Assembly: GCA_050299335.1 (NCBI GenBank) | Contig: JBNKVT010000029.1 | Span: 1-22,893 of the forward strand | Direction: 5' to 3' | DNA from: JBNKVT01 sp050299335 | GTDB lineage: Bacteria; Pseudomonadota; Alphaproteobacteria; Rhodobacterales; Rhodobacteraceae | Length of the DNA stretch: 22,893 nt | Shown: positions 16,121-22,893 of the stretch, in pieces | Numbering within the stretch: the stretch's first letter is position 1 | How the letters are laid out: the number at the start of each line of letters is the position of its first letter | Notes under the pieces: model-generated | The model's input: only the letters and a program-made list of their open reading frames with translations | The model's database searches: none | What the model was told of the DNA's origin: nothing | Position numbers and translations under genes: made by a program

Positions 16121-17767
16121 ATGACCGCGACCCAAGATCAGGATCAGCACCAGGATCAGAAAGCTCCGCTGATCGATGCCCGGAATGTCGGCGTCACCTT
16201 CACCGTCGATGGCGGCACCGTCGAGGCGGTGCGCGACGTGTCCTTCCAGCTCTATCGCGGCAAGACCACGGCGCTGGTCGGCGAATCCGGCTCGGGCAAG
16301 TCGGTCACCGCCCGCGCGGTGATGCGGCTTCTGTCGAAACGCGCCCGCGTCGCCGACGCGACCCGCATCTTCTACAACGGCAAGGACATGGCGCATCTGT
16401 CGCTGACCGAGATGCGCCGCCTGCGCGGCGACCGGATCAGCATGATCTTCCAGGAGCCGATGTCTTCACTGAACCCGATCTACCGGATCGGGACGCAGAT
16501 CGTCGAAGTGCTGATGCTGCACCAGAACCTCAACAAGAAAGAGGCCTGGAAGCGGGCCGTCGAACTGCTGGAGGAGGTGCGCATCCCCAATCCCGAAGCG
16601 CGCGTGAACCAGTATCCGCACCAATTGTCCGGTGGTCAGCGGCAGCGGGTGATGATCGCGATGGCGCTCGCCAACCGTCCGGATGTGCTGATCGCCGACG
16701 AGCCGACCACCGCGCTCGACGTCACCGTGCAGGCCGAGATCCTGCACCTGATCGACGATCTCAAGTCCAAGTTCGGCATGGGCGTGATCCTGATCACCCA
16801 TGACCTGACCGTGGTCGAGCAATTCGCCGACCATGTCTATGTCATGCAGCATGGTGAGGTTTGCGAGGAAGGGCCGACCGCGCAGATCTTCGGCGCGCCG
16901 CGGCATGCGTATACAAGGCGGCTCCTCGCCTCCGAACCCAGCGGTCACGCCAATCCCATCGCCGATGCCAGCGAGACCGTGCTCGAAGGCCGCGGAGTGG
17001 ATGTGGCGTTCATGCTGCGCAGCGGCGGTTTCTTCCACGGCAAGTACGAGTTGCTCAAGGCGGTCGACAAACTCGATATCGAGCTCAAGCGCGGCGAGAC
17101 CCTGGGCCTTGTCGGCGAGAGCGGATCGGGCAAGACCACGTTCGGCCTGTCGCTCTTGCGGCTCATCCACATGGATGGCGGGCGGGTCAGTTTTCTGGGA
17201 GAGCCCATCGAAGCGAAAAGCCGCAAGGAGATGCAGCGCCATCGGTCGCGGATGCAGATCGTGTTCCAGGATCCCTTCTCGTCGCTGAACCCGCGCATGT
17301 CGGTGCGTCAGCTCATCGAGGAGGGTCTGGCGATCAACGGTATCGGCCGGACGCGTGGCGAACGCTTCGAGCGCGTCAAGCAGGCGCTGCGCGACGCGGG
17401 CCTCCCCGACACCATCACGGCGCGCTTTCCTCATGAATTCTCCGGTGGCCAGCGCCAGCGCCTCGCCATCGCCCGTGCGATCGCGCTGGAACCGGAGTTC
17501 ATCCTGCTGGACGAACCCACCAGCGCCCTTGATCTTTCTGTTCAGGCCCAGATCATCGAGCTTCTCCGGAAGCTGCAGCGCGAAAAAGGTCTGTCCTATC
17601 TGTTCATTTCGCACGATCTCAAGGTCGTGCGCGCCCTTTGCCACCGCGTGATGGTGATGCAGCACGGCAAGATCGTCGAGCAGGGCCCGGTCGATCAGGT
17701 CCTCACAAACCCCGAAACCGACTACACAAAGCGGCTTGTCCGCGCAGCTTTCGAGATAGCAACATGA
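16121..17767 (+). CDS. fused double ATP-binding protein of the Dpp-type importer (DppD-DppF fusion)
   Basis: A 548-residue protein with two complete ABC ATPase domains, serving as both nucleotide-binding subunits. Domain 1: Walker A GESGSGKS (54-61), signature LSGGQRQR (from 169), Walker B VLIADEPTTALD. Domain 2: Walker A GESGSGKTT (from 332), a signature reading FSGGQRQR (Phe for Leu, about 440), Walker B FILLDEPTSALD. Each domain is followed by the peptide-class C-terminal extension. ATG 16121 is favoured over the in-frame GTG 16115 because GAGG (16112-16115) then sits five bases upstream. The stop overlaps the next ATG in ATGA. Confidence 0.93.
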   Translation: MTATQDQDQHQDQKAPLIDARNVGVTFTVDGGTVEAVRDVSFQLYRGKTTALVGESGSGKSVTARAVMRLLSKRARVADATRIFYNGKDMAHLSLTEMRRLRGDRISMIFQEPMSSLNPIYRIGTQIVEVLMLHQNLNKKEAWKRAVELLEEVRIPNPEARVNQYPHQLSGGQRQRVMIAMALANRPDVLIADEPTTALDVTVQAEILHLIDDLKSKFGMGVILITHDLTVVEQFADHVYVMQHGEVCEEGPTAQIFGAPRHAYTRRLLASEPSGHANPIADASETVLEGRGVDVAFMLRSGGFFHGKYELLKAVDKLDIELKRGETLGLVGESGSGKTTFGLSLLRLIHMDGGRVSFLGEPIEAKSRKEMQRHRSRMQIVFQDPFSSLNPRMSVRQLIEEGLAINGIGRTRGERFERVKQALRDAGLPDTITARFPHEFSGGQRQRLAIARAIALEPEFILLDEPTSALDLSVQAQIIELLRKLQREKGLSYLFISHDLKVVRALCHRVMVMQHGKIVEQGPVDQVLTNPETDYTKRLVRAAFEIAT

Positions 17768-19125
17768 CCACAATCGCTTTCATCGGTGCCGGGAGCACCG
17801 TCTTCACCAAAAACATCGCCGGCGACATCCTGCACCGCGAGGCGCTGAAGGACGCGACCTTCCGGCTGATGGATATCGACCCCAAGCGGCTTGAGGAATC
17901 GGCCATCGTCGTCGGCAAACTGGCGCAGACGCTCGGGTCCAAGGCACGGGTCGAGACCTTCACCGACCAGCGCAGCGCCCTCGACGGGGCGGATTTCGTG
18001 GTCGTGTCCTTTCAGATCGGCGGCTACGAGCCCTGCACCGTCACCGATTTCGAGGTGCCCAAGAGGCTCGGGCTGCGCCAGACAATCGCCGACACGCTCG
18101 GGATCGGTGGCATCATGCGCGGGATCAGGACGGTGCCGCATCTCTGGTCGATCTGCGAGGACATGATGCAGGTCTGCCCCAAGGCGATCATGCTGCAATA
18201 TGTCAATCCGATGGCGATCAACACCTGGGCCATCGGCCTGAAATACCCAGCGATCCGGCAGGTCGGTCTCTGCCATTCCGTGCAGGGCACCGCCGCGGAG
18301 CTGGCCCGCGATCTCGATATTCCCGTGGACGAGATCCGCTATCGCGCCGCCGGGATCAACCATATGGCCTTCTACCTGCATTTCGAGCATCGCCAGCCGG
18401 ATGGCAGCTACCGCGATCTCTATCCGGCGCTGCGCGAGGGCTACCGCGCCGGGCGTATTCCGAAACCGTCATCCTGGAATCCACGCTGCCCCAACAAGGT
18501 GCGCTACGAGATGCTGATGCGGCTGGGGTATTTCGTCACCGAATCCTCTGAGCATTTCGCCGAATACGTGCCCTGGTTCATCAAGCGCGACCGGCCCGAC
18601 CTGATCGACAAGTTCGGCATCCCGCTGGACGAATATCCCAAGCGCTGCGTCGAACAGATCGCCCGCTGGGAGCGACAGGCCAAGGAATACCGCGAGGCCA
18701 ACGAGATCACAGTCGCGCCATCCCATGAATACGCCTCGGAAATCATCAATTCGGTGGTAACCGGCGCGCCGTCGATGATCTACGGCAACGTGCCCAATCG
18801 CGGCCTCATCCCGCAACTGCCCGAAGGCTGCGCCGTCGAGGTCCCGACCCTGGTCGATGCCAGCGGGCTTCAGCCCACGGTGGTGCACGACATCCCGCCG
18901 CAGCTCATCGCGCTGATGCGCACCAATATCAACGTGCAGGACCTGACCGTGCGCGCGCTGGTCGAGCAGAACCGCGACTACATCTATCATGCCGCGATGC
19001 TGGACCCGCATACCGGGGCGGAGCTCGATCTCGAACAGATCTGGACCCTTGTGGACGATCTTCTGGATGCGCATGACGAGTGGCTGCCCGATTTCGCCCG
19101 AACGCGCACGCGCGCGGCATCGTGA
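17764..19125 (+). CDS. melA: GH4 alpha-galactosidase (MelA-like)
   Basis: A 453-residue cytoplasmic glycosidase of family GH4, close in length to E. coli MelA. GH4 enzymes need NAD and a divalent metal (usually Mn) and cleave by oxidising C3 of the sugar and then eliminating the aglycone. The NAD-binding loop FIGAGSTVFTKN is at residues 5-16. The metal ligands are visible as Cys170 in GLCHSVQGT and His200 in GINHMAFYL, and the YVNPMAINTWA segment is typical of MelA. Starts at ATG 17764 inside ATGA with the ATPase stop. With the importer and MelR-like regulator this indicates intracellular hydrolysis of melibiose/raffinose-type sugars. The specificity within GH4 is inferred. Confidence 0.87.
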   Translation: MTTIAFIGAGSTVFTKNIAGDILHREALKDATFRLMDIDPKRLEESAIVVGKLAQTLGSKARVETFTDQRSALDGADFVVVSFQIGGYEPCTVTDFEVPKRLGLRQTIADTLGIGGIMRGIRTVPHLWSICEDMMQVCPKAIMLQYVNPMAINTWAIGLKYPAIRQVGLCHSVQGTAAELARDLDIPVDEIRYRAAGINHMAFYLHFEHRQPDGSYRDLYPALREGYRAGRIPKPSSWNPRCPNKVRYEMLMRLGYFVTESSEHFAEYVPWFIKRDRPDLIDKFGIPLDEYPKRCVEQIARWERQAKEYREANEITVAPSHEYASEIINSVVTGAPSMIYGNVPNRGLIPQLPEGCAVEVPTLVDASGLQPTVVHDIPPQLIALMRTNINVQDLTVRALVEQNRDYIYHAAMLDPHTGAELDLEQIWTLVDDLLDAHDEWLPDFARTRTRAAS

Positions 19126-20618
19126 CGGACTGGCCTGGGCATATCGCCATCATCGGCGGTGGCACCGCCGGCTGGCTCTCGGCGCTGCTCTTGCAGGATA
19201 CCGCCCGCCGGAGCGGCCAAGCGACCCGGTTCACCGTCGTGGAAAGCACGAAGATCGGCACAATCGGGGTCGGCGAGGGCTCGACGGCGGTGTTCCGGCA
19301 GATGTTGCGCCATCTCGGGCTAGATGAGGCGGAATTCCTGCGCGAAACCGGCGCGACGATCAAATACGGCATCCGCCACCGCGACTGGCGCCGCTTGGGG
19401 CATCTCTATGACGGCCCGATCGACGATCCCCGGTCGGTGGCCGGACAAGACCTGGACCTCTACGCGGTCGCTGCGGGCAAGAGCGTGGGCGAGGCGCATC
19501 TTTTCCAGCACCTGATGAACCGCCGCCGTGCCCCGGTGGCGCGGGTCGCAGGCCGCCAGCTGCCCGCCGGGCCATTCCATCATGCCTTTCACTTCGACCA
19601 GTCGCTTGCCGGGCGCTATCTCAAGACCAAGGCCGCGGGGATCCGGCTGGTCGATGACCAGGTCTCGGGCGTCGAGACCGGCGAAAGCGGTATCGCCGCC
19701 CTGACGCTGGAAGGCGGCGGGCAGCTTGAGGCGGATTTCTGGCTGGACTGCACCGGGTTTCGCCGGGTGCTGATCTCGGCCCTTGGCGCCGAATGGCTGT
19801 CTTATGCCGATGTGCTTCCGGTCAACCGCGCCATGCCGTTCTGGATCGAGCTCGAGGAGGGCGAGGAAATCGACCCCTTCACCCTCGCCTGGGCGCAGGG
19901 TGCCGGATGGATGTGGAGGATCCCGACCCGCGACCGCTATGGCTGCGGCTATGTTTATTCGGACGCCCATACCACGCCCGACGCGGCAAAGGCCGAAATC
20001 GAGGCGGCACTCGGCCGCAGGATCGAACCGCGCAACGATATCCGGATCGACGCCGGAAGGCTGAGGGATGTCTGGCTCGGCAATTGCGTCGCGGTCGGGC
20101 TGTCCTCTTCCTTTCTCGAACCGCTCGAAGCTACCTCAATCCACGGCACCATCGTCCAGCTCCAGCTGCTCGCCGCAGCACTGGGCACGCCCGGCCGGCG
20201 CGACAGCTTCAATCGCGACGTCGCGGCTCAGGTGGACGATTTTCGCGATTTCATCCGCCTTCACTATGTCAGCGAGCGGCGCGACACCCCCTTCTGGCGC
20301 GATCTGGCGGAAAGCCATCCCGCGTCTGTCCGCGACCGACTTGCGGCCTGGCGCGACCGGCTTCCTTCCCGGTCAGATTTCCGAGATTTCCCGATGGGGC
20401 TGCCCCATGTCGAGGAACAGCTCTACATCCCGGTCCTCGACGGGCTCGGCCTGCTCGACCGCGCCGCCGCCAAATCGGCACTTGCCGCCGCGCCCGAACA
20501 GCGGGCGGTGCTGCGCAAGGCACATGCGGGCCTGGTCTCTGAATACCGGCGCGCCGCGGGCCGCTGCCTGCCGCACCGCGAATATCTCATGTCCCTAACC
20601 ACGGAGCGAGTCGCATGA
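19122..20618 (+). CDS. FAD-dependent halogenase family protein (tryptophan halogenase-like)
   Basis: A 498-residue flavoprotein of the tryptophan halogenase family. From the GTG start at 19122: dinucleotide-binding GGGTAGW (12-18); Lys81 in ATIKYGIRHRDW at the place of the catalytic Lys (Lys79 in PrnA/RebH) that carries the HOCl adduct; the halogenase signature WMWRIP (263-268); and Glu336 in FLEPLEATS matching the catalytic Glu (PrnA Glu346). The residue after the conserved Thr338 is Ser339 where PrnA has Gly349 at the halide site. GTG 19122 gives a GTGA overlap with the GH4 stop; ATG 19080 would overlap it by 46 bases. It ends in an ATGA overlap with the second GH4 gene. No flavin reductase is in the window. 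Substrate unknown. Confidence 0.85.
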   Translation: MTDWPGHIAIIGGGTAGWLSALLLQDTARRSGQATRFTVVESTKIGTIGVGEGSTAVFRQMLRHLGLDEAEFLRETGATIKYGIRHRDWRRLGHLYDGPIDDPRSVAGQDLDLYAVAAGKSVGEAHLFQHLMNRRRAPVARVAGRQLPAGPFHHAFHFDQSLAGRYLKTKAAGIRLVDDQVSGVETGESGIAALTLEGGGQLEADFWLDCTGFRRVLISALGAEWLSYADVLPVNRAMPFWIELEEGEEIDPFTLAWAQGAGWMWRIPTRDRYGCGYVYSDAHTTPDAAKAEIEAALGRRIEPRNDIRIDAGRLRDVWLGNCVAVGLSSSFLEPLEATSIHGTIVQLQLLAAALGTPGRRDSFNRDVAAQVDDFRDFIRLHYVSERRDTPFWRDLAESHPASVRDRLAAWRDRLPSRSDFRDFPMGLPHVEEQLYIPVLDGLGLLDRAAAKSALAAAPEQRAVLRKAHAGLVSEYRRAAGRCLPHREYLMSLTTERVA

Positions 20619-22111
20619 CGGCTTTCAAGATCTGCATCATCGGCGCCGGCAGCGTCGGCTTCACCAAGAAACTCTGCCTCGACATCCTGAAGGTGCCCGA
20701 GTTCGAGAATATCGAGATCGCGCTGACCGATATCAGCGCCCATAATCTCGACATGATCCGCCAGATCATCGAGCGGATCGTCGAGGTCAACGGGCTGAAG
20801 ACCCGTGTCACCGCCACCACCGACCGCCGCGCGGCGCTTGAGGGCGCGCGCTATGTGATGAACTGCGTCCGGATCGGCGGGCTGGAGGCCTTCGCCACCG
20901 ATATCTCCATTCCGCTGAAATACGGGGTCGATCAGTGCGTCGGCGACACAATCTGCGCCGGCGGCATCCTCTACGGCCAGCGCGGCATCGCCGCGATGCT
21001 GGATTTCTGCCGCGACATCAGGGAAGTGGCCGAGACCGACGCGCTCATGCTGAACTATGCCAACCCGATGGCGATGATGACATGGGCGGCGCTGGAATAC
21101 GGCAAGGTCAACACGGTGGGCCTCTGCCACGGCGTGCAGAACGGGCATCGCCAGATCGCCCGCGCCCTGAAAGAGCCGTTCGAGGATGTCGATATCGTCT
21201 GCTCGGGCATCAATCACCAGACCTGGTATCTCGATATCCGGGTGCGGGGCCGCCAGGTTGCTCACGACGAGCTCGTCGCCGCCTTCGAGGCGCATCCGGT
21301 GTTTTCCGAACAGGAGAAGGTCCGGATCGACGTGCTCAAGCGTTTCGGTTTCTATTCGACCGAATCCAACGGCCATCTGTCCGAATATCTGCCCTGGTAC
21401 CGCAAACGCCCGGACGAGATCGGCAACTGGATCAGCATGGATGACTGGATCCATGGCGAGACCGGCGGCTATCTGCGCTACTGCACCGAGAACCGCAACT
21501 GGTTCGAAGAGGATTTCCCCCGCTTCCTCGCCGATGCCGACGCCCCTCTCGCCGATCACGAGCGCACCGACGAACATGCCAGCCACATCCTCGAGGCGCT
21601 CGAAACCGGGCGGACCTATCGTGGCCATTTCAATCTGCGCAATGGCGGCGTCATCCGCAACCTGCCCGAGGACTGCATCATCGAAAGCCCCGGCTTCGTC
21701 GATCGCTTCGGTATCAACATGGTCGAGGGGATCGAGCTGCCCCTGGCCTGCGCCGCGACCTGCCAGGCTTCGGTGGATGTCCAGCGCATGAGCGTCCGCG
21801 CCGCCGTCACCGGTGATGTCGAGCTTCTGAAACAGGCGGTGCTGCACGACCCCTTGGTTGGCGCGATCTGCACGCCCGAGGAGGTCTGGCAGATGGTTGA
21901 TGAAATGCTCGTGGCCCAGGCCGACTGGCTGCCCCAGTACGGGGAGGCGATTCCGGGCGCGCTCGAACGCCTGTCCGGCCCCCGCGTCGCCACCCGCGAC
22001 TGGATGGGGGCCGCCCGCCGCGCTGCCCGTCCGGTGGAGGAACTTCGAAATGCCCGCAAGGAGCCTGTCGCCGCGACGGGCCAGGACCTTGGAACCAAGA
22101 TGATGGGCTGA
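20615..22111 (+). CDS. second GH4 family glycosidase, specificity unknown
   Basis: A 498-residue GH4 enzyme, clearly divergent from the MelA-like copy. NAD-binding loop IIGAGSVGFTKK at residues 9-20; metal ligands Cys171 in GLCHGVQNGH and His201 in GINHQTWYL. The motif after Cys is HGVQNGH, not HSVQGT, and the segment before is NYANPMAMMTWA, so it probably has a different sugar or linkage preference (alpha-glucoside, uronide or another alpha-galactoside). A C-terminal tail of about 45 residues rich in Ala, Arg and Pro extends beyond the MelA-like length. Last gene of operon 2, coupled by ATGA to the halogenase-like gene. Confidence 0.87.
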   Translation: MTAFKICIIGAGSVGFTKKLCLDILKVPEFENIEIALTDISAHNLDMIRQIIERIVEVNGLKTRVTATTDRRAALEGARYVMNCVRIGGLEAFATDISIPLKYGVDQCVGDTICAGGILYGQRGIAAMLDFCRDIREVAETDALMLNYANPMAMMTWAALEYGKVNTVGLCHGVQNGHRQIARALKEPFEDVDIVCSGINHQTWYLDIRVRGRQVAHDELVAAFEAHPVFSEQEKVRIDVLKRFGFYSTESNGHLSEYLPWYRKRPDEIGNWISMDDWIHGETGGYLRYCTENRNWFEEDFPRFLADADAPLADHERTDEHASHILEALETGRTYRGHFNLRNGGVIRNLPEDCIIESPGFVDRFGINMVEGIELPLACAATCQASVDVQRMSVRAAVTGDVELLKQAVLHDPLVGAICTPEEVWQMVDEMLVAQADWLPQYGEAIPGALERLSGPRVATRDWMGAARRAARPVEELRNARKEPVAATGQDLGTKMMG

Positions 22112-22438
22112 AGGGTTTCGGCCCGCTTGTGTGGCGCATCCCCACATCGCCACCCTCGTCCGCCGCCGCCTGCCCACGTCCCCCGGGGCACCGGCGGCGG
22201 ATCGTGACGACGGAGCAGGAGCCGGATCCCGTCGCCGCCGGAGCGCCCGGAAAAGCCCAGAAACGGTCTGAGCGTCGTCAATTTTGAGTATGTCGCACCG
22301 GTTCATCGGGCCATCCAGCACCCCGGGGCTCGGTCAACGCATCGACGCGCAGGCCCACGATGAAGGTCTGGGTCCGCCAGTGGCCAAAGGAGGCGTCCGC
22401 CTCCTGCCCCGTGCACCAAGAAGAACCAACTGATCGGG
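22112..22438. other. non-coding stretch after operon 2
   Basis: About 330 bases without a gene I can support. It contains the extended hairpin at 22159-22201 listed separately. The rest, up to the DUF3489 remnant, has only frames in the wrong phase or interrupted ones. Probably the 3' untranslated region of operon 2 followed by degraded accessory DNA. Confidence 0.5.
22159..22201 (+). terminator. candidate transcript-end hairpin of operon 2
   Basis: Outer arms TCCGCCGCC (22159-22167) and GGCGGCGGA (22193-22201) enclose an inner stem TGCCC/GGGCA (22171-22175 with 22186-22190). It lies 48 bases after the last stop codon of operon 2. There is no T-run after it, so Rho-independent termination is not certain; it may only protect the mRNA 3' end. 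Confidence 0.4.
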
Positions 22439-22636
22439 ATGCTGAGCACGAACGGAGGCGCAGATGTCGCCACGATCAGCAAGAAGCTCGGCAGGCAGGC
22501 CCATACGACACAGGCGGCGTTGTCCGGGCTTCGGCAGGCCGGCTACGGAATCGCGGCGGAAAAGCCGGAGAGCGGCAAGCCCTCACGTTACCGGATCACG
22601 TCAGAGCCGCAGGTGGGCGATGCCGGGAAAGCCTGA
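22439..22636 (+). pseudogene. DUF3489 domain protein, probably 5'-truncated
   Basis: A 65-residue frame matching the DUF3489 winged-helix-like domain: MLSTNGGADVATISKKLGRQ, then HTTQAALSGLRQAGY and RYRIT. The seven codons before the ATG (TKKNQLIG in frame) also fit the family, but the frame further upstream loses similarity, so the true 5' end seems lost. DUF3489 genes usually sit beside DUF2924 and a serine recombinase in integrated elements. Its stop overlaps the DUF2924 remnant, as in intact clusters. Confidence 0.55.
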
Positions 22637-22757
22637 TCCCGAACGCGGAACGATGTGCACGGCCTGGGAGGAGGTCTTCGGGTCTCCTCCCCCGCCCTAT
22701 CTCTCGGTTAGTTTCATGCGCAAGGCGCTCGACTACGAAGCGCAGTGCAGGAAACTG
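22620..22757 (+). pseudogene. DUF2924 N-terminal fragment, cut by an insertion sequence
   Basis: From ATG 22620 (or 22653) the frame reads WEEVFGSPPPPYLSVSFMRK, then ALDYEAQCRKL. This is the start of DUF2924, a small protein found next to recombinases in phage-like elements. Similarity stops near 22757, where insertion-sequence DNA appears to begin; the frame then runs on to a stop at 22851-22853 without family likeness. About a quarter to a third of the usual protein remains. Confidence 0.5.
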
Positions 22758-22893
22758 GACATGTCGCGGTTTGATGCCGCTCCTTTGATAGCATTTATTG
22801 CAACAGAGGAGACGAACTATGGGACTGAAACGGACAGACGAATTCCGTGCTGATGCGGTGCGTATCGCGCTGACGAGTGGGCTGACACGCAGA
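22756..22893 (+). mobile_element. left part of an IS3-type insertion sequence
   Basis: Recognised from the transposase start at 22819. The left boundary is not defined by a second repeat copy because the right end lies outside the window. It is placed where DUF2924 similarity ends, at TGGACATG, but could lie anywhere from about 22755 to 22818. Confidence 0.45.
22819..22893 (+). CDS. IS3-family transposase OrfA, N-terminal part
   Basis: The last 25 codons of the window read MGLKRTDEFRADAVRIALTS, then GLTRR. This is the characteristic start of IS3-type OrfA, a helix-turn-helix protein that binds the element's ends and is normally fused by frameshifting to the DDE transposase OrfB. AGAGGAG at 22805-22811 is a strong ribosome site. 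The gene continues beyond the window. Confidence 0.75.
   Translation, partial: MGLKRTDEFRADAVRIALTSGLTRR

Noticed and set aside
16466..17773. 435-codon minus-strand open frame
   Set aside because: Antisense to the double ATPase, which has all ABC motifs on the plus strand.
19080..19121. ATG start for the halogenase-like gene
   Set aside because: Gives a 46-base overlap and 14 extra residues not matching the family; GTG 19122 gives the GTGA overlap consistent with neighbouring junctions.
20423..22321. 632-codon minus-strand open frame
   Set aside because: Antisense to the second GH4 and halogenase-like genes, both of which have clear motifs; translation has no recognisable family.

Overview
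The window looks like chromosomal DNA of a high-GC alphaproteobacterium, most likely of the Rhodobacteraceae. This rests on the strong G/C preference at third codon positions, the gatC-gatA arrangement without gatB, the style of the ABC transporters, and the tRNA-Met sequence. No 16S or other definitive marker is present, so the family assignment is inference.

Layout. (1) 1-2766: housekeeping DNA. On the minus strand gatC, gatA and a small Excalibur-type lipoprotein gene form a probable operon; divergently, a tRNA with anticodon CAU stands behind a good sigma-70 promoter. (2) 2767-3955: about 1.2 kb with no convincing intact gene, locally AT-richer than its surroundings, directly behind the tRNA 3' end. 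It holds weak coding remnants (a sulfotransferase-like loop in a frame broken by an amber codon, and a minus-strand C-terminal fragment) and resembles a decayed insertion. (3) 3956-9939: operon 1, a polyamine-type (Pot-like) ABC importer in the order ATPase, binding protein, permease, permease, followed by a creatinase-fold M24 hydrolase most like ectoine hydrolases. The first permease carries an extracytoplasmic insert of about 265 residues. (4) 9998-10489: a small membrane protein of unknown role. (5) 10610-22111: a divergently controlled sugar locus. A MelR-like AraC regulator on the minus strand faces operon 2: a family-5 binding protein, two Dpp-type permeases, a fused double ATPase, a MelA-like GH4 glycosidase, an FAD-dependent halogenase-family protein and a second, divergent GH4 glycosidase. 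From the first permease on, most junctions are 4-base stop/start overlaps. (6) 22112-22893: degraded accessory DNA with DUF3489 and DUF2924 remnants, the latter cut off by the left part of an IS3-type insertion sequence running off the window.

How the genes fit together. Operon 1 would import a small, probably cationic or amide/ring compound and hydrolyse it in the cytoplasm. Operon 2 looks like an alpha-galactoside uptake and cleavage system of the rhizobial Agp type (a peptide-class transporter adapted to sugars), with MelR-like control and a MelA-like enzyme. The unusual part is the halogenase-family flavoprotein translationally coupled between two GH4 genes. This suggests a substrate that is not a plain sugar, for example a glycoside with an aromatic or other oxidisable aglycone, or a still undescribed oxidative step on a sugar derivative. 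That locus is the best candidate for new biology here. Both binding-protein genes are followed by GC-rich stem-loops without a U-tract, a likely device for making more binding protein than permease.
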